Shown here in pieces: positions 12,447 to 24,110 of a stretch of DNA of 64,000 bases. Origin of the DNA: Oasisia sp. SBJ-2009 (taxonomy: Eukaryota > Annelida > Polychaeta > Sabellida > Siboglinidae); the NCBI GenBank assembly GCA_964017155.1, contig OZ024858.1:20728657-20792656 (forward strand). The letters are read 5' to 3'. The notes beneath the pieces were generated by a model that saw only the letters and a program-made list of their open reading frames with translations, was not told the origin of the DNA and made no database searches. Position 1 is the stretch's first letter. Each line of letters begins with the position of its first letter. A program made the position numbers and the translations under genes.

Positions 12447-13491
12447 CTATATTTCTGTGTTGTTCTGGTCAAACCACTCCTGATGTTTGCGCACTGAAGG
12501 ACCAATATGCTCAATGGAAGTTGAATACAGCACGTCTCTGACCGCACACCAGTTTGCGTCAATATCGCTGGAAACTATGTTGAGGACTTCTAGTTTATCT
12601 TCCAGGTCCTTCACAAATATCTGCCTGGTTGGTTCATGCTGAAGCTTGTCGACGTTAAGCCTTTTCGTTGGTTTCTTCCCTTGGGGACGTCGTCTGGATT
12701 GAATACGGATGGTGAGTTTGGACACAAGCAGCCTATGGTCTGTCCAGCAGTCTGCGCCACATATTGCCTTGGTCACCCTTACATGTTGTCTATCCTCCTT
12801 CTGGTGATGACAAACTCTATCAAGTGACAGTGTCTGGAGCGTGGATGTACCCAAGACGTCCTATTTCGATGGGGCAGGCGGAATACAATGTTGGTGATGG
12901 GCAATTCATGTTCTGCTCAGGTTGCTGTTGCATTTTCCGAAACCGTTTTTTCCTAGGACACACTCCCAGGTCGTGTGGTCGGTGCCAACGCTAACGTTCA
13001 AGTCTCCAAGGGGGAACAGTTTTCCCTGCCGTGAAAGAGATTTGATCAGTTTGTCCAGATCCTCGTAAAACCTTTCTTTCACTTCCTCTGGATTTGTCAT
13101 GGTTGGTCCATATGCGCCTATGATGGTAGCATGGTGCTTGTTGGCTAAGGGGAGTCGGAGTGTCATCAGTTTGTCGTTGATACCTTTTTGCCAAATGCAG
13201 GAGACTGTCTCGCCGCGTGGGGGGGCCGCATCTACCACTCCGTATCGGAAATACTACCCGCCTTCTGCAGTTTTCTCTTTTCAGCCTCCATATCTTCGAC
13301 CAGTCTACATTTGCGTATCGCTTTCTCTAGCGTGAGACTGTCCGGCTCAAACGTCCTCCTCGTTCTGTGTGGTCGAAATGTAGGGTTAATGACGTGCAGC
13401 ACGGTGTCGTTTGTCTAATCACCGCAATCTCGCAGCGAACAGGTTTATTCAGACCTCGTCGAATTTGTCATACACCTTCAAGATGCCAGGC

Positions 13492-14320
13492 CTGGGTGTT
13501 GAGGCCGGGGGCGCCATACCGGTGGTTAGGACAATTCAACTCGTTAAAGGTTGAGGCAGGGGGCGGCATGCCGATGGTTGGGACAATTCAACCCGGCAGA
13601 GGTTAAGGCAGGGGGCGGCATGCCGGTGATTAGGGTAATTCAACCAGACAGAGGTTGAGGCAGGGGGCGGCGTGCCGATGGTTAGGGTAATTCAACCAGA
13701 CAGAGGTTGAGGCAGGGGGCGGCGTGCCGATGGTTAGGGTAATTCAACCAGACAGAGGTTGAGGCAGGGGGCGGCGTGCCGATCGTTAGGTTAATTCAAC
13801 CAGACAGAGGTTGAGGCAGGGGGCGGCATGCCGATGGTTAGGGTAATTCAACCAGACAGAGGTTGAGGCAGGGGGCGGCGTGCCGATGGTTAGGGTAATT
13901 CAACCAGACAGAGGTTGAGGCAGGGGGCGGCGTGCCGATGGTTAGGGTAATTCAACCAGACAGAGGTTGAGGCAGGGGGCGGCGTGCCGATGGTTAGGGT
14001 AATTCAACCAGACAGAGGTTGAGGCAGGGGGCGGCGTGCCGATGGTTAAGGTAATTCAACCAGACAGAGGTTGAGGCAGGGGGCGGCGTGCCGATGGTTA
14101 GGGTAATTCAACCAGGGAGAGGTTGAGGCAGGGGGCGGCATGCCGATGGTTAGGGTAATTCAACCAGACAGAGGTTGAGGCAGGGGGCGGCATGCCGGTG
14201 GTTAGGGTAATTCAATCAGACAGAGGTTGATGCAGGGGGCGGCGTGCCGATGGTTAGGGTAATGCAACCCAATTAAGGTTGAGGCAGGGGGCGGAATGCC
14301 GGTAGCTAGGTTTACTCAAA
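13492..14320. repeat. 52-bp minisatellite, about 16 units
   Basis: Units contain GAGGCAGGGGGCGGCGTGCC and GATGGTTAGGGTAATTCAAC, with small changes (GTGCC/ATGCC, GACAGAG/GGGAGAG). Outer units are more diverged, the usual pattern of a tandem array homogenised from inside. Confidence 0.95.
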
Positions 14321-14324
14321 CCCA

Positions 14325-15022
14325 TCAAATCCCACAACTTGAAAGCCGCAGGAACGACAGAATGATGGATGTTGACACAAATGTTTTCCACATTTCTCTA
14401 TCGTCAGCTGTTCGAATAAGTTGATTGAAGCTGAGCCGCGTCCACTCTTTCATATTGTCGACCAATGCATCTGATGGTCTTCCCGTCTTGCTTGAACCAT
14501 CAGGTTCTCCTTGCAGGATGGTGTTAGTCAAGCTCTCCTTCCACTTGATCACGTGACGAAACCACTGCAACTTTAGTCTGTTTACAATTGTCAAGATGTC
14601 TTGTTTGTTTGTGGTGTGTGAGCAGCAGTGAAGCTGTAACAACCTCTGCATGCAGCCAATATCAAAGACATTTATGCGCTCTCCATCTCTGCGTTGGTCG
14701 TCCAAGTTTCACATCCACGGAGGAAGACTGATGTCACCAATGCTCTCAGGAGACTCATTCTGACTTCCACAGTTCTTATCCCATCAGATACGCCAGTGAC
14801 GATGTAGCTACCGCAATCCTGGTCTTTAGCTCTTGACTAGATCTTGCGTCATCGGTTGTAGCTGCTCCAAGGTATTTGACCCGAGTCACCATTTCCTGTG
14901 CTTCCCCGTCTGTAGATGCTACGTCCTCATTGGTTCCCAGGCTCTTCACTTTGATTTTCTCTGTAGTTACTCTCATGCCAAATCCCTTGGTACTCTCCTC
15001 AAGTCTATTTGTCAAGTCGATC
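14325..15022 (-). mobile_element. LINE E fragment (minus strand)
   Basis: Two minus-strand frames code the end of a non-LTR reverse transcriptase: LTNRLEESTKGFGMRVTTEK and VKYLGAATTDDARSSQELKT (about 15020-14776), then NRLKLQWFRHVIKWKESLTN, ILQGEPDGSSKTGRPSDALV and DNMKEWTRLSFN (14705-14325). A frameshift lies between them. 3' part only. Confidence 0.75.
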
Positions 15023-15426
15023 AGTTCTTCCGCTAGCCGTATGAAGGCTGAGTAAAAATATATACGTAAGTTCGTATATAGCGCAATATCCAATCCTCAG
15101 GATTACTCAAGGAGCTTTTACACATTACTCCCTGGCAGATATATTAAATCATCTCGTCTTCTCTTGGAAGCATTCAGCCACCTGACAATTAGCCAGGTAC
15201 TCATTCATACAGCTGTGTGAACTGGAGCAGTGTAGAGTGAAAAACCTAGCTCAAGGTTTGACACGGCAGCACAGGGTTCGAACCCGGGTGCTCTTAGACG
15301 GTCGAGAGTCCGATGCTCTACCCCTGAGCCACTACATGCACTACTACGCCGGGATGGCAAAGCCAAAGCGGATTCTGACTCTGCCTCATGCAGCTTTCGT
15401 CGCTGGCAATCATAGTATACTAATGT
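15023..15426 (-). mobile_element. tRNA-derived SINE, copy 1
   Basis: On the minus strand the 5' head carries RNA polymerase III promoter boxes: an A box TGGCTCAGGGGTAGAGC (15315-15331 complement) and a B box GGTTCGAACCC (about 15274-15285). The body ends with GCGCTATATACGAACTTACG-like sequence. About 400 bp. The same family recurs immediately downstream as copy 2. Confidence 0.75.
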
Positions 15427-15480
15427 CAATTCGATCAGTTCTTCCGCCAGCCCTATGCAGGCTGAGTAAAAAAGTAAACG

Positions 15481-18400
15481 TCATCATCATCATCATCATG
15501 CTGTCGGTCGCAATGCAACAAAGACTGCTTCCATCACTTGACTATTGCTCTCCATTTATCTCTCTGCTGTGAGAGTTATGTCCATGAGTCTGGCTTTATG
15601 TCTCTCAGCTTCAGGTTTCTCTCGATGATATCCTTGAACCGGAGACGTGACCAGAAGACAGTTGAGAGTAGAGAATCTGCTTTGGGAGTTTTTATGACTC
15701 CAGTCCACCGGATATTCTTTCTGATCAGAAGTTTTCCATAGATGGCAGCCTTGTCCGTTCGAGTATGTCTTTGTTTGTCACTTTGCACTAGGGCTATGTG
15801 AAACGAGGTGGACACAGTCTGGGCAAGTCAGACTGAATACGGGAGAAATTATTCTGTACTCGGGGCATGAAGAGGAAAATGCACATCTTAGAGAAGGCGT
15901 GGCACTCATGTTGTCACACGAGGCACAGAATGCTCTCATTAGCTTGGAAGCAGCGGAACTAAGGATCATCTATGCCTCGTTCAAAACAAAGAAAGAAAAC
16001 ATCAAGCTCAACATAAGTCAATGCTGCGCACCCACAAACGACAAGGATGACGAAACAAAAGAGTACTTTTACAACAAACTGCAGACATTGTGTAACAAAC
16101 TGAAGGCGAAGGACATGAAAATACTCAGGGACTTGGGTAAATGAATGAAAATTGCGAGACGTTGGCTGACCTTTGTGCATTTAACAACATGATCAACGGA
16201 GACAGCGTGTTCCCGCATCGCAAGATTCATAAGACAACCTTGATATCACCGGACCACAGAACAAAACAATCAAATAGACCATATCTGCATAGGACGGAAG
16301 TTCAGAAGATGATTGCAGGACGTGAGAGTGCAGAGAGGGGCGGTTGCAGCTTCAGACCACCATCTAGTGCTGGCCAAAATGAAGATGAAGCTAAAGAAGA
16401 GAGAAGTCAAGAGGAACACCAGAACGCAGTACAATGTGGACTTCCTAAAGGACAGGGTGACAACAGAGACCTTCCGAATTACAGTCAGAAACAAATACGA
16501 AGCCCTACAAGATCTTCTTGACGAAGGAAACATTGACTTAGACACACAATGGCAACATATCAAGGAGATGTGGACCAGCACTTGCAGTGAAGTTCTGGGA
16601 AAGAAGAAATACCAACAAAAAGACTGGAATTCTGCAGACACTGTCAACAAAGTGCAAAATTAGTAAGGAAAAGAAAGGTGCAATTAACAACAGCCGAACG
16701 AGAGCAGCAAAAGCAACAGCACAGGAAAAGTACACCGAGCAGTCAAGAACAGCGTAAAAACAGACAAGGCAAACTTCATTGAAGACCTAGCAAAGGAAGC
16801 TGAGGATGCATCAGCCCAAGGAAACATGAAGCAACGGTATGATATAACAAGAAAATTAGCAGGAAAGTACAAGCATACAGACAGACCCATTAAAGATAAG
16901 AATGGCAATGTACTTACCAGTGATGAAAACCAGTTGACGAGGAGGAGGGAACATTTTGAAGAACTGCTACACCGGCCACCACCTCAGAATCCTCCAGACA
17001 TCGCACCAAGTAAAGTTGATATTGAGAAAACCATCCATCACATGAAGAGAGGGAAAGTTTCCGGCCCAGACAAAATTCCTGCCGAGGCAATCAGGGCTGA
17101 CCTAGAGACCTCCACAGAGATGCTGCATGATCTATTCGGGAAGATATGGGAGCAAGATGCAATACCAACTGAATGTAAAGAAGGGTACCTCGTGAAGCTC
17201 CCAAAGAAAGGAGATATGCAAGAATGTAAGAACTACAGAGGGATAATCTATCAGTACCCGGAAAGGTACTCAATAGAGTCATCTTGGACAGACTGAAGAC
17301 AGGGGTAGATGCCAAGCTCAGAGACCACCAAGCTGGCTTCTGCAAAGACAGATCGTGCACCGACCAAATAGCAACACTGCGAATCATTGTTGAACAATCC
17401 ATGGAATGGGACTCATCCCTGTACATAAACTTTGTAGACTACGAGAAGGCATTTGATAGCCTCGACAGAGATACGCTGTGGAAGCTTCTACAGCACTACG
17501 GGATACCGGATACACTTATATCTCTGATAAGAAATAGTTATGAAGATATGGCATGCAGGGTCGTTCTTGCAGGACAACTTACAAACTCCTTCATGGGGAA
17601 GACAGGAGTGAGGCAAGGATGTCTTCTGTCAGCATTCTTATTCCTGCTCGCCATAGACTGGATCATAAAAAACTACAAAAAAATTAAAGAAATGGGATCC
17701 AGTGGACACCTTGGAGCCAGTTGGAGGACCTGAAATTTGCGGATGACCTCGCTCTCCTCTCACATAGCCATCAACATATGCAGGAAACAACAGAGCTGTT
17801 AAACACGGTGTCAACACAGCTAGGACTCAACATCAACAGAAGCAAGACAAAGATTATGAAAGCCAACACAAAGAACAACAACCCCATTACATTGAACGGA
17901 GAGCCACTGGAAGAGACAGACTCATTCACATAACTGGGCAGTACAATCAACAAAAATGGAGGCATAGAAGAAGACACCAAAGCAAGGATACAGAAAGCAA
18001 GAGTTGCATTCATCATGTTGAGAAAAATTTGGAGAGCAAAACAAATCAGAATTAACACCAAACTGTGAATATTCAAATCAAATGTTAAGGCAGTTTTACT
18101 CTATAGATCGGAGACATGGCGAAGTACACAGAAGACATTAAAAAGAACACAGACCTTCATCAACAAATGCCTGCGCAGAGTCTTACACCTGAAGTGGACA
18201 AACAAGGTATCCAACACTACCCTCTGGAAAATGACCAAGCAACTTTCCATAGAAACTGAAATAAAGAAGAGAAAATGGAGGTGGATAGAACATACACTGA
18301 GGAAACCACCAGAAACCATCACCCGTCAAATCATCACATGGAACCCCCCAGGGAAGAGGCGAAGAGGTAGGCCACGAAACACCTGGCAAAGAGACACGGA

Positions 18401-20346
18401 AAAAGATAGAAAGGAGATGGGATACACCAGGAGAGAAATGGAGAGGATGGCCACGGACAGAAAACGGTGGCGTTCCTTGATTGATGGCCTATGCTCCCGG
18501 CGAGCAAACAGGCATAATAGAATAGAGACCATCCATTACTTGATATAGTGCTTCCGAAGTAGGTGAATTCCAGAACAGAGTTCAGCTTGTTTCCATCAAC
18601 CATGATATCATCCTCTCGGGTTCTTGTAGAGTTGGGTTGGTACAGCACCTCAGTATTCTTGATGTTAATCTTCAGGCCGAACTTCTTTGACGCATCGGAG
18701 AAAGCATCCACTATTGTCTGCATATCTTCAGCAACGTGGACAACCAGTGCATTGTCATCTATGAGTAGCAGCTCTCTCATCAGTATTCGAGTAGTCTTGG
18801 TCTTCGCTCTGAAGGGTGCGACGTTGAACAGGTCAACGCTCTGTCTGGACTTCATTTAAATGCCACCCCCCACGTCTGGGAAAGCCTCGTCGAGCATTGC
18901 TGATAGGAAGATTGAGAAGAGCGTGGGGGGCCAGTACACAATCTTGCTTGACCCCATTTGTAACACTGAACGATTCCAAGACTTCCCCTCCAACACTAAC
19001 ATTCGCCAACATTCCGGTATGTAGAGCCTCGAGCATAGTTATGAACTTCTCAAGGCATCCAAACTTCATCACTAGCTGCCATAGCCCGGTCCTCCCAACT
19101 GTATCGAACGCCTTACTGAAGTCGACAAATACCACGTACAGTACTTTTCTTGTAGCTGTCTGAGACAAAATATCATATCCACGGTGCTCCGGTTACCTCT
19201 GAAGCCATATTATGTCTCCGGAATTACCTCTGGTGTTATGTGGGTAGATAGTCTGTTGAGGAGGATCCTGGCGAAGATGTTGCGTGCTATGGAAAGAAGA
19301 GAGTTTCCTCTATAATTCCCAGTCTGTTCGATCACCTTTCTCGTAGATGGTTACAATGCTGCATCCTTCCCAGGCATTGGTGATTAGTTGGTGCAGTCTG
19401 CTGAACATACTGTCTCCTCCGTGCTTCCATACTTCAGCAGGAATTCCATCTCCTACAGGTGCTTTGCCATCTTTCAAGCCGGCGATTGCTCTAGCCATCT
19501 CAGCCATGGAAGGAATCTCATCGAGGCTTGTCTTGGTAATGTACTGCGGGATTTTGTCCAGAGCTTCGTGATCTATGTCGCCAGGGACGTTGAGTAGCTT
19601 CTTGAAGTGTTTACTCCATCTTGCCACACCTCTCTTGCTATCAGAGAAGGTCTCCATTCCATCTGTTGATTTCAGGGGACATGTTTCTTCTTCTTGGGTC
19701 CCCACACTTCCTTCAGTCCATTGTAGAAGCCATTGTGTCTTTTCTGTCAGCAGCTCTCTGCAGCTCATCTCCCTTCCTTTACCACCAGTCTGACTTCATT
19801 GCACGCGTGAGTTTTTGTAGCAGTCTGCAGGCATCTTTGTATGCTGCAATGGTGGATCTAGTGCTCCTGGTTTCCAATACTCTCTGGTGGGCTTGGTATC
19901 TTCTCCTCATAAGAGTCTGTGGCTCCTGGTCGTTGGGGTCGAACCAGTCCTGGTGTTTTCTTTCTGGCTTGCCAAGATATGTCTTGGCTGTGTTGTATTC
20001 GACCTGCTGCAGAGCTGCCCATTCCTCGTCTGGTGTTGAGATTTCCTTCTCCTCCCATAGGGCGAGAGCATTGTCCATCTCCTGCTCAAAACTCTCCCTA
20101 TGGATGATGGTACTTAGTTTTGCTGCGTTGAGCTTGGTCGGCTTACTTGTCCTTTGCCTGTTGTGCTTTTGTCGTATTCTGAAAGCCACGTTTGACCTCA
20201 GCATCTGGTGATCGGTCCAGCAGTTAGCTCCACGCATGGCTCGTGTACTGTGGACGTCCGTCCATCTCATCCCGACACCTCGTGATGATGAAGTCGATCA
20301 TATGCCAGTGTCCGGAACGATTGTGCATCCAAGTGGTCTTGCGTTT
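15481..20346 (-). mobile_element. LINE F (minus strand), inserted in a SINE and split by LINE B
   Basis: The 5' part 20346-18541 has endonuclease end MRGANCWTDHQMLRSNVAF, KTYLGKPERKHQDWFDPND, DGKAPVGDGIPAEVWKHGGD, VVFVDFSKAFDTVGRTGLW, VTNGVKQDCVLAP and LLIDDNALVVH (catalytic motif mutated from ADD). The 3' part 15786-15481 has LLIRKNIRWTG, LRFKDIIERNLKLRDIKPDS and ends in a (CAT)n tract at 15482-15500, which is the LINE tail. About 70 codons between the parts are missing at the LINE B insertion. Bounded by an 11-bp duplication of SINE sequence. Confidence 0.85.
15787..18540 (+). mobile_element. LINE B (plus strand), nested in LINE F
   Basis: Sister copy of LINE A, longer at the 5' end. The endonuclease is recognisable: GQVRLNTGEIILYSGHEEEN, EGVALMLSHEAQ, CAPTNDKDDETKEYFYNKLQ, ASDHHLVLAKMKMK. 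The RT follows at about 16990-17740: GKVSGPDKIPAEAIRADLET, CKDRSCTDQIATLRI, GVRQGCLLSAFLFLLAIDWI and LKFADDLALLSHS, with an intact catalytic ADD. The C-terminal region 17930-18530 ends in GKRRRGRPRNTWQRD. Frameshifts near 16140, 17250 and 17930, and a stop after SFT, show it is inactive. Confidence 0.85.
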
Positions 20347-20904
20347 AAAAGTAAACGTACGTTCGTATATAGCACAGTTTCCAATCCTCAGATTTGCTCA
20401 AGGCGCCTTTACACATTACTCCCTGGCGGACATATTAAATCGAACACCATCTCGACTTCAGCCATGCGGCAATTAATACGAGAACACTGCTCGTACACAA
20501 ATAGTCATCATTGTCTTTAGCCAGGTACTCATTCGTATGTAGAATGAAACAACTTGCCAAAAGTTTTACACGGCAGCACAGGATTCGAGAGTCCGATGCC
20601 CAACCCCTGAGCCACTGCATGTGCTACTACGCCGGGGTGGCAAAGCCAAAGCGGGTTCTGGCTCTGCTCTGCCTCGTGCAGCTTTCGTCGCTGGCAATCA
20701 TGGTAATTACTAATGTACAAGCTCGATCGATATGGACAAAGAGGTCATGTATGGAAATTGCTTAGAGAAATGTTAAGTGATAGACATCAGTGTGTTAGTA
20801 TTAACGGCACAATATCATGTATAAACTGGCATCACAGAGGGATCCATCTTAGGGTCAGGGTTAATCTTAGGGTCAGGGTTATTTATATTATTTTTCAGTG
20901 ATAT

Positions 20905-21853
20905 CAGTCTGTCTTGTCAAAACATGTTTTGCGCCGCACTGAATGTCAGTTCGGTGGTATGCATCGCCTGGTGTGACTAAGATGTCCGACTCTCGGGTCT
21001 GGCAATCTCAACATCATCTGCGGCAGACATACACAGTCGGCTGTGAAGATAATGCAGCATTGGCAGATCTCTGCTTTCAGCGATTTCTCTCAGCCTGTTG
21101 AATCATGGAGGAGTGTGCTGAAAACTCATGTCTGGTAAACGCATAGTTTAGTGTTTTCTGTCAATTTTGTTGTTGTTACACACTCTCTTGTTTAGTTCGG
21201 ACACGACAACTGCAGCTTTTGCTATGCGCGTATTACTTTCAGCATCTAGGGACACAGTACTTGTGATTGTTGAGCCTGATTATGCGAACTGATCAACGAC
21301 GTCAAGTGTCACATTATCAATGTCGATTGGTGGTGGTGCTATGACAACCTGAGCCATAACGTTCGTCGTCTTGATACTGATGGTCAATCCACATTTTTTA
21401 CAGACATGGGAGAATCTGTCCATTAGTTTCTAAAGGTCTTTCTCTGTGTGAGTAGCCAGTGCAGATCATCTGCAAAGAGCAGTTCTCGCAGGAGGACTCG
21501 AAGCACCTTTGTCTTAGCTTTCAGCCGGGCAAGGTTAAGCAGCTTTCCGCTAGTTCTTATGTAAGTACTAAGTAGACACCATCCGTGTCAAAGGCAGACG
21601 ATAACATCATCGAAACGAATGTGCCAAAGAGCTTTGGAGCCAAAACGCGTCCCTGTTTTACACCGTTGTGGATCTCAAACGGTCTGGAGGTAGCCCATTA
21701 TAGTGGACTGGGCCAATTTCTTTCAGCAAGTTGAACAAACCACTTCTGCTCACGAGGTGAAAGGTTTTCGCGAGGTCGGTGAAGACAATGCACATCGGTC
21801 CTCTTTGTTCTCGACATTTCTCTTGCATCTGTCGGAAAGAGAATAACATGTTT
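20905..21853 (-). mobile_element. LINE G fragment (minus strand)
   Basis: The minus strand reads MLFSFRQMQEKCREQRGPMC, IVFTDLAKTFHLVSRSGLFN, then a broken continuation with KQG.VLAPKLFG, KCGLTISIKTT and SGSTIT. Many stops. It belongs to the same broad LINE group as D and F but to a different family. Confidence 0.65.
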
Positions 21854-21939
21854 ATCTTAGATATTTTGTTTCTTCCTTGTTATTTCTATTATATATCAAC
21901 ATTTCTCTTGCATCTGTCGGAAAGAGAATAACATGTTTG
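21814..21939. repeat. Exact 40-bp direct repeat
   Basis: ACATTTCTCTTGCATCTGTC and the following 20 bp occur identically at 21814-21853 and 21900-21939, 46 bp of T-rich DNA between them. The first copy is LINE G coding sequence; the second leads into LINE K. Confidence 0.9.
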
Positions 21940-22175
21940 CGTTTGTTTGTTGATGATACTAACTTGTTCATTAGTGGATCTTGTGCCAACGAGACTATGT
22001 TTTCGCTGTAGAGAAGTCAGAACGCACAATGTTTGGCTCAGATACAATCAACTAACCCTGAATCTGAGTAAGACATGCTATACGATCTTTGGTAAACGTG
22101 AAATCGTGCCATTGCCGTTGCATGACAAACTCAGGAAATGGTTAACTCAGCCTAATGTATGGGCGTTTATCTAGA

Positions 22176-22555
22176 GTGTAAGCTGTCATGATCTAAACAG
22201 ATTAAGGAACTCTGCGCAAAGCTGTCTAAACTATACGGAGTATAGTATCATAATCGTTCATATGCTGATAAATCATTTTATTATAGTAACGCAACTATAT
22301 TTTGCTGTTGGAATTTAATATTACATGGACCAGCGTATAAAACCAACTGAAATGAATGACTAATTGCCAGGATATTGCCAGGAGGTCTATATCTGGTATC
22401 AACTGGCATTAATGGAAATTGAAATATAGTGATATACTGAAAGGAATTCGCTAATGACATCATGTTTGTAAATGATCTGTGTTAATTTAGGAAGTCATTT
22501 GCCTGAAGCTAATACACTGAGTATATTGTATAACCTTTATGTATTCATGTGTTTG
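22176..22555. other. No gene recognised
   Basis: AT-rich sequence between LINE K and LINE H with only short frames and no motif I recognise. Confidence 0.5.
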
Positions 22556-23480
22556 CATGCACATGGCTCGGCCGGCGCTGTCGATCCGACACAACAACAA
22601 CCATGAGTCAACGACGCCCTCTCGTTTCACAATTGGCACATTCAACATACGTTCATGGACTTTTGTCGGCGATGAAACAAGGCCAGCTAAGTGAGGGTCT
22701 CGGGCGGCTGCACGTCAACATTTGTTGTCTGCTGGAGACGAAATCGCCCGGTGGAATTGACGCACGGCCAGGCAACTATCTCCTCCTCGACCAGCGGTCC
22801 CAACCAACGACACTACGGTCTCGTCTTCGCCGTCGCAACTTGTGACCCTGGTACACTATCAGGCAAGACCCTCGATCAGTGACCTTTCGGGTGCGTTGCA
22901 ATGGCAATATGCACCTGTGTACCTGTTTACGTCACCACCAGAGACTGCCTGATGTCTGATGGCGATGCAACATGCGCGATTCGTATCAGGCACGTGTGAT
23001 CCGATAACCAATGAAAACAGCGTACTGTTGAGTGAACTCACAGCGTACAATGAAAGAGTGACCTTCACCCATAGTCGCACTTCCGTCCGACACTGTCTGG
23101 ACGTGTGTCGGTAGGAGGCTATCGGACATATTTAGTAAACATCAGACATGCTGCATTTCGCACGACGCGGCCTGATAATGTATCAGGGCCTTTATTTGGA
23201 AGAACACCCTATTGGTCAGTGTGTCACAGAATCGCAGTAATTCAATTGCGACCACAACTCGCTACTGACACTTGTCAACGCGTACGGCCAAACATCGCAA
23301 CGCGTTAACACCAACAACGCTAAACAAGACGAGTTCTTCTCCGAACTAGCAAGTCAGACACTAGTCAGATGCAGCTGTTGTACATACTACATGGGACCCT
23401 GTCTACACATCTGGCGACTTTAACAGCGAACTCAATTACAGGAAGTACGACGAGGAATTCACGAGAAAAACGCGCGCGTA
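22556..23480 (+). mobile_element. LINE H endonuclease fragment (plus strand)
   Basis: Broken frames give the APE endonuclease order: FTIGTFNIRS near 22630, EGLGRLHVNICCLLETKSPG (22700-22750, with the catalytic E in an LQETK-like motif), GIDARPGNYLLLDQ, then after several frameshifts VNAYGQTSQRVNTNNAKQDE and FFSELAS (23275-23350) and a diverged GDFNSKL-like piece near 23415. No RT follows. Confidence 0.65.
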
Positions 23481-23489
23481 TGAGTGTGC

Positions 23490-23530
23490 GTGAGTGCGTG
23501 TGTGAGTGCGTGTGTGCGTGTGCGTGTCTT
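23490..23530. repeat. GTGTGCGTGA-type microsatellite
   Basis: Short imperfect GTGTGCGTGAGTGCGTG repeat. Confidence 0.7.
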
Positions 23531-23584
23531 TCTGGTTATAATATCGTGAGTGTTGCGGGAAATGACCATAAAATCCCCACGTGA

Positions 23585-23780
23585 CAGTGCCGTGAACTGT
23601 ACGCCGCCTGGCGAATACTGTAGTTATAAACTGAACTGTGGCTACAAAACTGACACCTTGTTGTGTGCTGTTGGAGCCACGTGCTCTTGCTAAAAGTAAT
23701 TATATAGCGCAGTAAAATTATTTACGAACTTCGTCTTCGTGTCTAACTTTTAAAGCCCTGTCCGTCGCCATATCGGCGAC
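23585..23780. other. No gene recognised
   Basis: Mixed-composition sequence without a frame or repeat I can name. Confidence 0.4.
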
Positions 23781-24110
23781 CAGACCTACGATTTCCATTT
23801 CTCTTCTACATGTGTCTTGCCATGGTCGTTCTCTCCTTCATCGTTGTCTACTAGACTATATCTGCGTTCAGCACTCTTCTCTCGGTCTGTTCCTCTTCCC
23901 TTCTCATCACGTGCGCATACCATAATCAGTCATTTCTCTGGTACGTTTTGGAAGCTTGTGTGCACTCTCATAGTACTCGTTCCTGGTCTTACCTTTCTTT
24001 GCTACTCCACACATCCACCTGAGCATCGTCATCTTATCCTTCTCTAACCACGCTTCCTGTCCCTTTGTCGTTGCCAAGTACAACATTACTGTCTTTCCCT
24101 TCAACTTCAC
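23781..24110 (-). mobile_element. LINE RT C-terminal remnant (minus strand)
   Basis: The minus strand codes KTVMLYLATTKGQEAWLEK and DKMTMLRWMCGVAKKGKTRN, the MLRWMCGV(T/A)KKDKIRNEY motif found near the end of many animal LINE reverse transcriptases. Everything upstream is lost. Confidence 0.6.

Larger units (their letters stand above)
6583..13330 (-). mobile_element. LINE D (minus strand), split by a 4.2-kb insertion
   Basis: APE-type non-LTR retrotransposon in two pieces. The 5' half (13330-12263) has endonuclease blocks GINDKLMTLRLPL, IIGAYGPTMTNPEEVKERFY, GADCWTDHRLLVSKL and HIGPSVRKHQEWFD. The 3' half (8040-6583) has SSKAPGSDVNPAEIYK, VTNDVKQGC, FLFADDCAL and LLYACETLTFYCR. Both halves meet within the codons of an RFY(D/G)AL motif, where a 17-bp sequence is duplicated on either side of LINE C (8024-8040 and 12263-12279; two mismatches). 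Frameshifts and stops show it is dead. Confidence 0.85.
15427..20712 (-). mobile_element. SINE copy 2, split by LINE F
   Basis: The tail end of the SINE (15427-15480, starting TTCGATCAGTTCTTCCGCC) and its remaining body and head (20347-20712) are separated by 4.9 kb of LINE DNA. AAAAGTAAACG occurs at 15470-15480 and again at 20347-20357 as the target duplication. The head has lost the middle between A and B boxes (reads GATTCGAGAGTCCGATGCCC). Confidence 0.75.
20713..22175 (+). mobile_element. LINE K (plus strand), interrupted by LINE G
   Basis: CR1/jockey-like RT in two pieces: 20713-20850 (YGQRGHVWKLLREMLSDRHQ, CVSINGTIS) and about 21900-22175 (FVDDTNLFISGSCANETMFS, WLRYNQLTLNLSKTCYTIFG). 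The second piece follows the first in normal RT order, so LINE G (minus) probably inserted between them. Repeated AGGGTCAGGGTTA words at 20850-20880 replace part of the first piece. Confidence 0.6.

Noticed and set aside
15274..15331. tRNA gene at 15.3 kb
   Set aside because: Same reasoning: pol III boxes in a SINE head with a second diverged copy at 20.6 kb.
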